From Microvirga zambiensis WSM3693 (GTDB taxonomy: Bacteria; Pseudomonadota; Alphaproteobacteria; Rhizobiales; Beijerinckiaceae): a stretch of DNA of 64,000 nucleotides. Numbering within the stretch: the stretch's first letter is position 1; every line of letters starts with the position of its first letter. Under the pieces are notes generated by a model, which did no database searches, was not told the origin of the DNA, and saw only the letters and a program-made list of their open reading frames with translations. A program made the translations under genes and the position numbers. This document shows, piece after piece, positions 8,377-17,295 of the stretch. The DNA lies in the NCBI RefSeq assembly GCF_016735695.1, contig NZ_JAERQD010000010.1, forward strand, positions 82,747 to 146,746, read 5' to 3'.

Positions 8377-10110
8377 CTATTGCGCGGCTTGATCCGCGAG
8401 CTCGGCAAGCTGCGCCTTCTTGATCTTGCCTGTGCCGGTCATGGGAAATTCGGTGACAAGCCTGACCTCCGGCACCTTGAATGTCGAGAGGCGGTCCTTG
8501 CACCATGTGCGAAGCTCATCGACCTCGACCTGATTGCGCGGAATGACGAAAGCCACCGGAACCTGCCCTTTGTCGGCATCGGTGCGGGGCACCACGGCCA
8601 CGTTGAGAACAGCGGGATGCAGCCTGAGAATTGCCTCGATCTCGGCCGGAAACACGCTCATGCCCTTGACTTTGATCATCTCCTTGCGCCGGCCGAGATA
8701 GTGCAGATGTCCCTGTTCGTTGAACATCCCAATGTCACCGGTATGGATCCAGCCATTTCGGATGAGGTTCCCGGTTGCCTCGCTGTTGCTCCAATACCCC
8801 TTGGTCGCCGATGGCGTGAGCACGCAGATTTCGCCTTCCGAGCCGATCGGGAGCGGTACGCCGGTTTCGAAGTCGACGATCTTGAACTTGGTTCCCGGAA
8901 CCGGAAGGCCGACGAAAGTCGGCCGCGCCTTGAGGTCGAAATCGTCGCCCTGCATTCCGAGAGTGAAGGAATCGCTGGTATGAGTCTCCGTCATGCCATA
9001 CGAGGCCTCGTACAGGATCAACCCCGTTGCCTCCTCCCAGCGCCTGCGCAGTTCGATCGTCAGCTTTCGTATCAGGCTGATCGCCCGGACCGACCTCAAC
9101 GAAGACAGGTTGTATTCGCTGAAATCAGGACGATCGATGAGCTCGATCGCGGCATCGACGGGCAGCGAGAGTTGAGTGACGCCATAGAGCTCAACGGCCT
9201 TCAACACCGCCTGCGCGTCCCATCGTGTCAGCAGCACGATCGTGTTGCCATCGATCATCGGGGCGACGAGGCTCGTGTTCTCGCCAGCGATCCAGAATTG
9301 AGGCACGAAGACGAGGGGGAGCTCCGAGCTTGGATTCTGAGCGGCAAATCGACCGGCCGCGCCCGTATAGAGCATATTGAAATGGGTATGCATGCAGCCT
9401 TTCGGCATACCCGTTGTGCCGCCGGTATAGTTGAGCGCAGCCAGGTCATTGACATCGATGGACGGTAGGCGACCGTTCACTGGCGTGGCAGCGAGAGCGG
9501 GCATCAGATCGATTGCATCGGCGCAGGCGATACGATCCCGTGCGATGTCGGCGTGCAGCGGCAGCTCAGGAGTGGCCGGCAAGACATCTGCAAGCGATGT
9601 CACGAACACGGTGTCCAGCAGGCCCGTCTTGCGGGCCTGCCTGACGAGAGGAATGAGCTGATCCTGCGCAACGATGACCCGGGCTCCGGAATCCATCAGC
9701 TGGTGAGACAGCTCGAAGGTCTTGGACATCGGGCTGATCGGCGTATAGACAGCGCCGGCTTTGAGAATGCCATAGAACGCAATGCTGAACTGGGGGCAAT
9801 TCTGGAGCAGAACCGCAACCCTGTCGCCCTTCTTGACGCCGTTGGCGAGGAGAAGGCTAGCGAACTTGTCGCTCAAAGTATCCAATTCGCCGAAGCTGAT
9901 AATGCGCCCGTAATAGATGATGGCCGGCTTCTCGGGGTGGACCTTCGCCCACTCACGCAGGTAATCGCAGATTGCCCGTCGACCATGAGGAAAGCGCAAT
10001 TCACGCGGAAGGTTGGCCGGCCAAGCCTTCTCCCAAAGGTCTTCCAGCTCCTTAACCGAACCGAGGCTCGACGGGTCCGCTTGAATGGGCATTTCGCTAA
10101 CAATATTCAT
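8377..10110 (-). CDS. AMP-binding acyl-CoA ligase (second paralogue)
   Basis: This 577-residue adenylate-forming ligase is clearly paralogous to 2116-3837 along its whole length. It has YTGGTTGMPKGC, ASYGMTET, IHTGDIGM, GRRKEMIKVKGMSVFP and GTGKIKKAQL. An AGGAAA site precedes the ATG at 10110. It is transcribed divergently from the carboxylase gene and is followed by the MBL gene. Two similar ligases flanking the LysR gene suggest two related acids, or that the second re-activates a side product released during the pathway. Confidence 0.92.
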   Translation of the reverse strand: MNIVSEMPIQADPSSLGSVKELEDLWEKAWPANLPRELRFPHGRRAICDYLREWAKVHPEKPAIIYYGRIISFGELDTLSDKFASLLLANGVKKGDRVAVLLQNCPQFSIAFYGILKAGAVYTPISPMSKTFELSHQLMDSGARVIVAQDQLIPLVRQARKTGLLDTVFVTSLADVLPATPELPLHADIARDRIACADAIDLMPALAATPVNGRLPSIDVNDLAALNYTGGTTGMPKGCMHTHFNMLYTGAAGRFAAQNPSSELPLVFVPQFWIAGENTSLVAPMIDGNTIVLLTRWDAQAVLKAVELYGVTQLSLPVDAAIELIDRPDFSEYNLSSLRSVRAISLIRKLTIELRRRWEEATGLILYEASYGMTETHTSDSFTLGMQGDDFDLKARPTFVGLPVPGTKFKIVDFETGVPLPIGSEGEICVLTPSATKGYWSNSEATGNLIRNGWIHTGDIGMFNEQGHLHYLGRRKEMIKVKGMSVFPAEIEAILRLHPAVLNVAVVPRTDADKGQVPVAFVIPRNQVEVDELRTWCKDRLSTFKVPEVRLVTEFPMTGTGKIKKAQLAELADQAAQ

Positions 10111-10512
10111 GGGGATTTCCTGATGCGTGCTGTCTCGGCGCGCGGCCTGCGGTCAGCGAAGCTATTCGACGGAATAAAAGTCCCAAATCCGTGCCGGCGG
10201 CGGGAATGTTGCAGCGCCGGTCCAGAGCGGGGCACCCCATCGATGTGGCTCACACGATTTCCTCGATCGATACCGAAACCTGTCGGTGCGGCTGGCGCAA
10301 AGCGCCATTCGCTCCTTCCTACGTAATAGGTAACGGTTCCGCTGCGCGCCGCGAAATAGCGGTTCGCGTACCCCCTATACTCAGCGTCTATATCTGCGCG
10401 CTGGATTCAGCTCATAGCCCTATAGGCGGAAAATATTGGACGCTCCAGACCGCCGCGCGGACTGTAATGCACGGAACAGAAGCCGCTAAGATCGAGTTGG
10501 GGAGGCCGTACT
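10111..10512. promoter_or_regulatory. Divergent intergenic region between acyl-CoA ligase 2 and the carboxylase, with candidate sites
   Basis: About 400 bases separate the two divergent genes and hold no convincing coding frame. Visible are a TATACT hexamer at 10376-10381, close to a -10 consensus, and an 8-base palindrome CCTATAGG at 10419-10426. CCCTATA occurs at 10373 and 10418 and again before the SDR gene at 17250. These could be promoter and regulator sites for the two operons, possibly for the nearby LysR protein. No clear -35 box was found at standard spacing, so the assignment is tentative. Confidence 0.35.
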
Positions 10513-13500
10513 TTGAGCCTTAAGAAGGTGCTTATCGCCAATCGCGGTGAGGTCGCGGTTCGGATTATTCGAACCGCGTCGGATCTTGGTCTCGAATCCG
10601 TGGCGATCTATTCCGATGACGACCAGAGGGCTCTGCATGTCGCGATGGCTGACGAGGCATTGGCCATCGGCAAGCCAGGTGTCGCGGCCTATCTGGACGG
10701 TGCTCGCATTGTCGAACTGGCCTTGGAGGCGGGCTGCGACGCCATACATCCCGGCTACGGCTTTCTGAGTGAGAATGCGGCCTTTTCAGAGGCCTGCGCC
10801 TCGGCCGGGATTTCCTTCGTTGGTCCGTCCCCTGAGACATTGCGGCTCTTCGGCGACAAGGCCGCTGCGCGGGACCTTGCGATCAAGCTCGGAGTTCCTG
10901 TCATCGAAGGAACGCAAGGGCCAACCACGCTCGCCGAAGTCGAGAAGTTCTTTGCCCGACTAGGCGATGGCGCCGCGGTCATGATCAAGGCGCTGGCCGG
11001 CGGTGGTGGCCGCGGCATGCGGCCGGTTCGCAGCGCTGACGAGCTTCCCGATTCATACCGTCGTTGTCAGGCGGAGGCGAAGGCTGCCTTCGGAAGCGAC
11101 GAGGTCTATGTCGAGAGGTTGTTCGAGAACGCCCGACATATCGAAGTGCAGGTCGTTGGTGACCGCCATGGCGGCCTGACCCATTTGTGGGAGCGGGAAT
11201 GCTCTTTGCAGCGACAGCGTCAGAAGGTGGTCGAGATCGCACCGGCTCCCTTCATCGTGCCGAAGGTTCGGGAGCTTCTGATAGACTATTCTCTCCGTCT
11301 TGCCGCCGAGGCTCGTTACTCCAGCCTTGGAACTTTCGAATTTCTCGTTTCCGCCTCCGCAGACGGCGATGCCGATGTCCGTTTCATCGAGGCGAACCCC
11401 CGGCTGCAGGTTGAGCACACCGTTACAGAGCAGATAACCGGCTTCGATCTTGTCGCAGCGCAATTACAGATCGCCGGTGGTCGAAGCCTTGACGATATCG
11501 CGATCCGGCCCGGCGTCGCTCCGCCCAAGGCCGTTGCCATACAGGCTCGCATCAATGCCGAAACGATGATGGCCGATGGCTCCGCGCGCCCCTCGCATGG
11601 AATTCTCTCTGCTTTCCAGCCTCCGGTCGGTCCCGGCATTCGTGTCGACGGATGCGGCTATGCAGGCTATAGTTGGAATCCGAATTTCGACTCGCTCCTC
11701 GCGAAGGTCATCGCAACGGCCCCCGACGGAGATTTCGGACGGGCTTGCCGGTCTCTAAGGCGCGCTCTGTCGGAGTTCCGGATCTCCGGTGTCGATACGA
11801 ACATCACGTTCATCCAGGCAATCCTCGGAAATCCGCGCTTCGCATCGGGTGAATTCACGACAACCTTCATTGCGGAGAACATCGCCGCTCTTATGGAATC
11901 CACCGCTCCGCGCTCCCGCTTCCTCGAGCCGGCCGCGGCAGCCCGCCTGGCGGGCGCCCGCGTCAATAGTAACGACCCACTTGCCGTCATCGATTACGGC
12001 CGAAGCTCCGGCCTCTCTTCGAATGGTGTTCCGGAGCGGTTGGCCGCGCCGACCGATCCCAATCAGGTCTGTGCGCCGATGCTCGGCAGCGTTGTCCAGG
12101 TCTGTGTCGAGCCCGGATCATCTGTCCGCAAGGGCGATCTCCTAGTCGTCATCGAAGCCATGAAGATGCAGCACGAGGTACGTGCGCCGCATGCAGGATT
12201 CGTTCGAGGTATCAGCGTCGCAGCCGGTGATACCGTCAGCGAGAACAGCCCGCTCGTGAATGTCAGCCGATCGGGGCATGAGGTCGACAGCTCCGCGAGC
12301 GGTGCCGATAGTGTCGATCTCGACGTGATCCGGCCGGACCTCGCCGAGGTTCTCGACCGCAAGGGACTCACGCTCGATCAGAATCGTCCGCAGGCGATCG
12401 AAAGGCGTCGCAAAACCGGTCAGCGCACCGCCCGTGAGAACATTGCCGATCTCGTCGACGAGGATTCGTTCGTCGAGTATGGCGCCCTGGCGCTTCCGCT
12501 GAAGCAGACGAAACCCACCCACCGGGAAATGACCGAGGTCGCACCGGGTGACGGGCTCGTGATGGGACTGGCGCGCGTCAACGGCGAGCACTTCGAGGAT
12601 GAGAAGGCGCGCTGCGCGGTGATGTCCTATGACTACACCGTTTATGCGGGCACGCAAGGCAAGCGTAACCATGTGAAAATGGACCGCATGCTGCAACTGG
12701 CGACGAAGCTCAAGCTGCCCGTCGTGGTCTTTGCGGAAGGCGGCGGCGGACGCGGTGGCGATACCGATACGGGCCATGGCGGCGGCCTCGTCGTCGAAAC
12801 CTTCCATATGCTGGGCAAGATGAGCGCTCTGGTGCCGCTGGTCGGCGTCGTGTCCGGACGTTGCTTTGCCGGAAATGCGGTCGTTCTGGGCTGCTGCGAT
12901 GTCATCATCGCAACGCGCAATACGACGCTCGGCATGGGTGGCCCTGCCATGGTCGAAGGTGGCGGGCTGGGCGTCTATCGCCCGGAGGAGATCGGACCGA
13001 TCAGTGTCCAGGCACCGAACGGAGTCGTCGACGTCGTGGTCGAGGACGAGGAGGAGGCCGTTGCGGTCGCACGCAAGTACCTCTCCTATTTCCAGGGCCG
13101 GGTGGACGACTGGGAATGCCAGGACCAGCGGCTCTTGCGGCACGCCATCCCGGAAAACCGGCTGCGCAGTTATGACATCCGCAAGGTGATCGAGCTCGTC
13201 GCCGATGCGGGATCGGTTCTTGAGCTGCGCCAGAACTTCGGCGTTGGCATCATCACGGCCTTCATGCGCATCGAGGGGCGGCCGGTGGCCGTCATGGCAA
13301 ACAACCCGAATCATCTTGGCGGTGCGATCGACAGCGATGCGGCCGACAAGGCGGCGCGCTTCATGCAGCTCTGCGATGCATTCGACATTCCGATCCTGTC
13401 GCTTTGCGACACGCCGGGGAACATGGTCGGTCCGGAACACGAGCGGACAGGCCTGGTGCGTCATTGCTGCCGCCTCTTCGTCATCGCGTCGAACGTCACC

Positions 13501-13884
13501 GTCCCGGTGATCGTGGTGGTGCTGCGCAAGTCCTATGGCCTCGGTGCGATGGGCATGGCGGCGGCCGGCTTCCGCGAGCCGATCCTTGCGGTGTCCTGGC
13601 CAACCGGCGAGTTCGGAGGCATGGGCCTCGAGGGATCCATCAAGCTGGGCAAGCGCGCCGAGCTTGCCGCCGTCGAGGATCCTGAAGAGCGACGCAAGCT
13701 GTACGAGCACTATGTCGGCAAGCTTTATGAACGCGGCAAGGCACTGAGCAATGCCGCGGTCTATGAGATCGACGATGTGATCGATCCTGCTGAAACCCGG
13801 CGAATGGTTGTGGAAGCCCTTCGAGCCACCCCGTCACCCTTGCAGCGGGAAGGGAAAAAGCGGCCTTGGATCGATACATGGTGA
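10513..13884 (+). CDS. Single-chain biotin-dependent acyl-CoA carboxylase (BC-BCCP-CT fusion)
   Basis: This 1123-residue protein joins all parts of a biotin carboxylase system. Residues about 1-450 are biotin carboxylase, with the ATP-grasp loop ALAGGGGRGM, HLWERECSLQRQRQK and FIEANPRLQVEH. Residues about 515-585 are the biotin carrier, with EAMKM and biotinyl Lys551. From about 610 to the end lies a carboxyltransferase with N and C crotonase-like halves (RTARENI, DTPGNMVGPEHERTG, LRKSYGLGAMGM). The start is TTG at 10513, seven bases after GGAGG. The layout matches the long-chain acyl-CoA carboxylase type (LCC) rather than two-subunit propionyl- or methylcrotonyl-CoA carboxylases. It should carboxylate an acyl-CoA in the cytoplasm; the substrate is not visible. 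Confidence 0.93.
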   Translation: MSLKKVLIANRGEVAVRIIRTASDLGLESVAIYSDDDQRALHVAMADEALAIGKPGVAAYLDGARIVELALEAGCDAIHPGYGFLSENAAFSEACASAGISFVGPSPETLRLFGDKAAARDLAIKLGVPVIEGTQGPTTLAEVEKFFARLGDGAAVMIKALAGGGGRGMRPVRSADELPDSYRRCQAEAKAAFGSDEVYVERLFENARHIEVQVVGDRHGGLTHLWERECSLQRQRQKVVEIAPAPFIVPKVRELLIDYSLRLAAEARYSSLGTFEFLVSASADGDADVRFIEANPRLQVEHTVTEQITGFDLVAAQLQIAGGRSLDDIAIRPGVAPPKAVAIQARINAETMMADGSARPSHGILSAFQPPVGPGIRVDGCGYAGYSWNPNFDSLLAKVIATAPDGDFGRACRSLRRALSEFRISGVDTNITFIQAILGNPRFASGEFTTTFIAENIAALMESTAPRSRFLEPAAAARLAGARVNSNDPLAVIDYGRSSGLSSNGVPERLAAPTDPNQVCAPMLGSVVQVCVEPGSSVRKGDLLVVIEAMKMQHEVRAPHAGFVRGISVAAGDTVSENSPLVNVSRSGHEVDSSASGADSVDLDVIRPDLAEVLDRKGLTLDQNRPQAIERRRKTGQRTARENIADLVDEDSFVEYGALALPLKQTKPTHREMTEVAPGDGLVMGLARVNGEHFEDEKARCAVMSYDYTVYAGTQGKRNHVKMDRMLQLATKLKLPVVVFAEGGGGRGGDTDTGHGGGLVVETFHMLGKMSALVPLVGVVSGRCFAGNAVVLGCCDVIIATRNTTLGMGGPAMVEGGGLGVYRPEEIGPISVQAPNGVVDVVVEDEEEAVAVARKYLSYFQGRVDDWECQDQRLLRHAIPENRLRSYDIRKVIELVADAGSVLELRQNFGVGIITAFMRIEGRPVAVMANNPNHLGGAIDSDAADKAARFMQLCDAFDIPILSLCDTPGNMVGPEHERTGLVRHCCRLFVIASNVTVPVIVVVLRKSYGLGAMGMAAAGFREPILAVSWPTGEFGGMGLEGSIKLGKRAELAAVEDPEERRKLYEHYVGKLYERGKALSNAAVYEIDDVIDPAETRRMVVEALRATPSPLQREGKKRPWIDTW

Positions 13885-13946
13885 GATCGCGCAACCTGCG
13901 ATAACGAATTGACCGATCATACGGTTTGAATGGAAGGAGAAACGCC

Positions 13947-14579
13947 TTGAAATTCGATATTACCCAGCGGCTTGCAGAGGTCGATGAATGCATCGCCCGG
14001 ACGGAGAACCCCCGTCACCTCGCTATCCTGAACAACTATGTCCGCCATGCCAATCTCGAGGTCTGCGGCCTCTGGCACGGCATCGTCGCGCCTGACATGA
14101 TGGTCGAGCACCCGATCTACCGTTTCCACTCGCCGCAAGGCTTGCGTGTCATCGAGGGCATGCAGGCGGTCCGCGACGAGTATCAGGGTTATGTCGATCT
14201 GCAGAATACGGTCATCTACCACACCGACGGTCATGTCACGGTGAAGGATGACGGCTTCATGACCGAATACGTCACGCACCGCTTCTGGCCGGGATGGCTG
14301 CTTCGTAAGATGGGGGATGACATCGATGATCCGGAAGCGTTCTATATCGTCACCAATACGCAGATGATGTGGTGGCCCTATGACGATCTCGGCCGCCTCC
14401 GGGAGGAGCGTGTCTACCGCGGCGCCGATCGCAGCCTTCGAAAGGCGCATCCGGACGAGGTCATTACGATCGAGGAGGCTCGCGAAAAGCTTCTGCCGAT
14501 TACTCCCCCAGTGTGGACAATCGGCCAGCCGAAGCCGGATTGGACTCCCGGCACAATCGCACCCTATCCCACCGAGTGA
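13947..14579 (+). CDS. SnoaL/NTF2-like protein
   Basis: About 210 residues with a cone-shaped NTF2/SnoaL-like pattern: an N-terminal helix, a WHGIVAPDMMVEHPIYRF segment and a beta-rich middle with several Trp/Tyr residues. The probable start is TTG 13947, seven bases after GGAAGGAG; an in-frame TTG at 13926 lies upstream of that site and is less likely. Family members bind small hydrophobic molecules and include isomerases, cyclases and hydratases. It lies 62 bases after the carboxylase and ends in front of a strong hairpin, so it should be co-transcribed with the carboxylase. No catalytic residues can be assigned with confidence. Confidence 0.78.
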   Translation: MKFDITQRLAEVDECIARTENPRHLAILNNYVRHANLEVCGLWHGIVAPDMMVEHPIYRFHSPQGLRVIEGMQAVRDEYQGYVDLQNTVIYHTDGHVTVKDDGFMTEYVTHRFWPGWLLRKMGDDIDDPEAFYIVTNTQMMWWPYDDLGRLREERVYRGADRSLRKAHPDEVITIEEAREKLLPITPPVWTIGQPKPDWTPGTIAPYPTE

Positions 14580-14602
14580 TTCCCGATTGATGCATGGACC
14601 AG

Positions 14603-14629
14603 GAGTGGGGCCGATAGTCGGCCCCACTC
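14603..14629. terminator. Perfect 12-bp stem-loop after the SnoaL-like gene
   Basis: GAGTGGGGCCGA and TCGGCCCCACTC form a perfect 12-bp stem with a three-base TAG loop. No T-run follows, so it may be a Rho-dependent or attenuating terminator or a transcript-stabilising structure between the carboxylase genes and the acyl-CoA dehydrogenase pair. Confidence 0.6.
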
Positions 14630-14682
14630 GGCGTCACGACGCGTATCGCAGCAAGGCTGCATTCCGGACCTAGGTATACGAG

Positions 14683-15882
14683 ATGGATCTCCGCTTCACC
14701 GATGAGGAAGTCGCCTTCCGGGAAGAGGTCCGCGCTTTCCTGCGCGAGAACCTACCTGACGACATGCGGAAGGTCGTTGCCGACGGCAGACTGCCGAGCA
14801 AGGAACAGCTCCGCTCGTGGACGCGCGTTCTCAAGGCGAAGGGATGGGCCGTTCCGCACTGGCCGGCCGCATATGGCGGCACCGGCTGGGATCCGATGAA
14901 GCAATACATCTTCCTTGAGGAGATGCAGAAGTATCCGGCGCCTCAGCCACTGGCGCTCGGCGTCAATATGGTTGGACCGGTCATCTATACATTTGGGAAC
15001 AAGGAGCAGAAGGATTTTTTTCTGCCGCGTATCATTGGTTTGGACGATTGGTGGTGCCAGGGTTTCTCCGAGCCGGGAGCGGGCTCCGATCTTGCGTCCC
15101 TCAAGACGAAAGCGGTTCGCGACGGCGACCATTACATCGTCAATGGCCAGAAAACCTGGACCTCGGTGGCTCAGCATGCGGACTGGATGTTCTGCCTTGT
15201 TCGGACCGATCCGGAGGCCAGAAAGCAGGAGGGAATTTCCTTTCTCCTGATCGATATGCAAACGCCCGGCATTGATGTGCGGCCGATCGTAACGATTGAG
15301 GGCGAGCGCGAAGTCAACGAAGTCTTTCTCACGGATGTAAGGGTTCCCGTCACAAATCTTGTCGGCGAGGAGGGAAAGGGCTGGAACTATGCCAAGTTCC
15401 TGCTTGGGAACGAGCGCACCAATCTTGCCCGAGTCGGAGCATCGAAGCAGCGGATCGCACGCATTCGCGACATCGCTGCGAAGGAGATGGTGGACGGAAA
15501 GCCGTTGATCGAAGACCATCGGTTCCGTGAGAAGCTGGCATCGATCGAGATCGAGCTTAAAGCTCTGGAGATAACGCAGCTGCGTGTCATCGCGGCCGAT
15601 ATGAGGCGAGGCAACACCGGCAAACCCGATCCAGCCTCTTCCATCCTGAAACTAAAGGGAACCGAACTGCAGCAGACAACGACCCGCCTGCTGATGGAGG
15701 TCGTAGGCCCCCACGCGATGCCCTGCATAGCGGATGGGGAGGCGCTCGGAGGCGAGCCGGTCGGTCCGGATTACGCAGCGCATGCTGCCCCACTCTATTT
15801 CAACTATCGCAAGCTCTCGATCTTCGGCGGCACCAACGAGATCCAGAAGAATATCATCGCGAAGGCCGTGCTGGGGTTGTGA
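14683..15882 (+). CDS. Acyl-CoA dehydrogenase (first of an adjacent pair)
   Basis: This 399-residue flavoprotein has the N-terminal helical domain, the FAD/substrate signature GFSEPGAGSDLASLKT and the beta-barrel segment NGQKTWTS. The C-terminal helical domain ends in FGGTNEIQKNIIAKAVLGL, the tail common to medium-length ACADs. It should oxidise an acyl-CoA to the 2-enoyl-CoA, passing electrons to ETF. Seven bases separate it from a second, more divergent ACAD gene. Such adjacent pairs often form alpha2-beta2 heterotetramers, as in bacterial steroid side-chain degradation, so bulky or branched substrates are possible. Confidence 0.93.
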   Translation: MDLRFTDEEVAFREEVRAFLRENLPDDMRKVVADGRLPSKEQLRSWTRVLKAKGWAVPHWPAAYGGTGWDPMKQYIFLEEMQKYPAPQPLALGVNMVGPVIYTFGNKEQKDFFLPRIIGLDDWWCQGFSEPGAGSDLASLKTKAVRDGDHYIVNGQKTWTSVAQHADWMFCLVRTDPEARKQEGISFLLIDMQTPGIDVRPIVTIEGEREVNEVFLTDVRVPVTNLVGEEGKGWNYAKFLLGNERTNLARVGASKQRIARIRDIAAKEMVDGKPLIEDHRFREKLASIEIELKALEITQLRVIAADMRRGNTGKPDPASSILKLKGTELQQTTTRLLMEVVGPHAMPCIADGEALGGEPVGPDYAAHAAPLYFNYRKLSIFGGTNEIQKNIIAKAVLGL

Positions 15883-15889
15883 GGGGACA

Positions 15890-17041
15890 ATGGATTTTAG
15901 CCTGACCGAGGAACAGTCCATCCTGAAGGACACGCTGGGCCGCCTTCTCGGGGATCATTGCAGCTTCGAGGCCCGTCGCGCCCATCTCGAGAGCGCTCAA
16001 GGTTGGAGCCAGCCCATGTGGGCCCGCTACGCCGGTTTGGGACTGATGGCGCTGCCCTTCCCGGAGGCAACCGGCGGCGATGGCGGCAGCTCCGTCGAAA
16101 CGATGATCGTCATGGAGGCGCTCGGCGAGAAGCTGGCGCTGGAGCCCTATCTCACCACAGTCGTGCTTGGAGGCGGTTTCGTTCGTCTCGGCGGCGATTC
16201 ACGGCAAAGGGAAGAATTGATTCCGGCCATTTCCGAAGGCTTGCTTAAAATCGCATTCGCGCACACCGAGCGACACTCGCGCTACGATCTTTCCCATGTC
16301 GAAACATCGGCCCAGCGGGATGGAGATGGCTATGTGCTATCAGGCGCCAAGGGCATCGTCATTCACGGCGATAGCGCAGACAAGATCTTTGTCACTGCGC
16401 GAACGTCCGGCAATCCCCGCAGCAGAGAGGGCATCGGCCTTTTCCTTGTCGACGTCAATGCCGAAGGAGTTTCGCGGCGGAGCTACAGGCTGCATGACGG
16501 CCTGGGTGCCGCGGATCTGACACTGGACAAGGTCAAGGTTCCCGCATCGGCCGTCTTTGGCGATCCTGGAAGCGCAATGCCGATCATACAGCACGTGGTC
16601 GACATAGGCATTGCAGCGCTTGCCGCGGAGTCGGTCGGCGTGATGTCTGCTATGCAGGCACTCACACTGGACTACCTTAAGACGCGCCAGCAGTTCGGGA
16701 TGCCGATCGGCTCGTTCCAAGCGCTGCAGCATAAGGCTGTCGACATGTACGTCGCCATCGAACAGGCGCGATCGATGGCGCTTTATGCCGCCATGATGGC
16801 CGAAGAGGCAGATGAGAAGGAGCGCGCGCGTGCGATGCACGCAGTCAAAGCCGAGATCGGCCGCAGCGGACGCCTTGTCGGCGAGACGGCGATCCAGCTT
16901 CACGGCGGCGTTGGCATGACAATGGAGTTCGCCATCGGCCATTACTTCAAGCGGATGACGATGATCGACGTCATGTTCGGCGATTCGGATCATCACCTGC
17001 GGTCCCTCGGAAAACTGGGCGGTCTTCTCGATGTGGCCTAG
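15890..17041 (+). CDS. Acyl-CoA dehydrogenase (second of the pair)
   Basis: This 383-residue ACAD-family protein starts at ATG 15890 (MDFSLTEEQSILKDTLGRLL), seven bases after its partner; a longer reading from 15734 lies inside that partner. It retains the C-terminal motif LHGGVGMTMEFAIGHYFKR but its middle signature (AFAHTERHSRYDLS) is degenerate compared with the usual T-E-P-x-A-G-S-D. This is common in the smaller or non-catalytic partner of heteromeric ACADs. It is followed by a hairpin and about 250 bases without a gene. Confidence 0.92.
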   Translation: MDFSLTEEQSILKDTLGRLLGDHCSFEARRAHLESAQGWSQPMWARYAGLGLMALPFPEATGGDGGSSVETMIVMEALGEKLALEPYLTTVVLGGGFVRLGGDSRQREELIPAISEGLLKIAFAHTERHSRYDLSHVETSAQRDGDGYVLSGAKGIVIHGDSADKIFVTARTSGNPRSREGIGLFLVDVNAEGVSRRSYRLHDGLGAADLTLDKVKVPASAVFGDPGSAMPIIQHVVDIGIAALAAESVGVMSAMQALTLDYLKTRQQFGMPIGSFQALQHKAVDMYVAIEQARSMALYAAMMAEEADEKERARAMHAVKAEIGRSGRLVGETAIQLHGGVGMTMEFAIGHYFKRMTMIDVMFGDSDHHLRSLGKLGGLLDVA

Positions 17042-17108
17042 CGGCTGCACCACAGGCTTTTCAATCCAGGATTCCTGCTGCCGATCTTGACTTCCGGCCG
17101 CGCACCCT

Positions 17109-17131
17109 CTGCCGAAATGTGTCTTCGGCAG
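17109..17131. terminator. Stem-loop downstream of the acyl-CoA dehydrogenase pair
   Basis: CTGCCGAA and TTCGGCAG form a perfect 8-bp stem with a seven-base loop, 68 bases after the second ACAD stop. There is no T-tract, but position and symmetry fit a transcription end for the carboxylase-ACAD operon. Confidence 0.5.
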
Positions 17132-17200
17132 GCCTGCTGATGCCCGGTGCATCGCTCCGGGATATCCTTGTCAGTCCCGAATCCACAGCCTAGTGGAACA

Positions 17201-17257
17201 TATAATAGGCCCATAGGATCAGCTATACTTCTCAGAAGTTTGCACCAGTCCCTATAC
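17201..17257 (+). promoter_or_regulatory. Candidate promoter/operator region before the SDR-lyase-hydratase genes
   Basis: This A+T-richer stretch contains a perfect TATAAT at 17201, TATACT at 17224 and CCCTATAC at 17250. It lies between a hairpin and the next operon. CCCTATA also occurs twice upstream of the carboxylase gene, so a shared regulator is possible. No well-spaced -35 box was recognised. Confidence 0.35.
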
Positions 17258-17295
17258 CTTCAATAGCAATGATTTGAAGTGTGAGGTTAAAAGCA

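Noticed and set aside
8320..9468. A 382-codon plus-strand frame
   Set aside because: It is antisense to the second acyl-CoA ligase and the start of the MBL gene, whose motifs are unmistakable on the other strand.
12142..13710. A 522-codon open frame on the minus strand
   Set aside because: It is a shadow of the carboxyltransferase domain; the product is His/Asp/Arg-rich with no family features.
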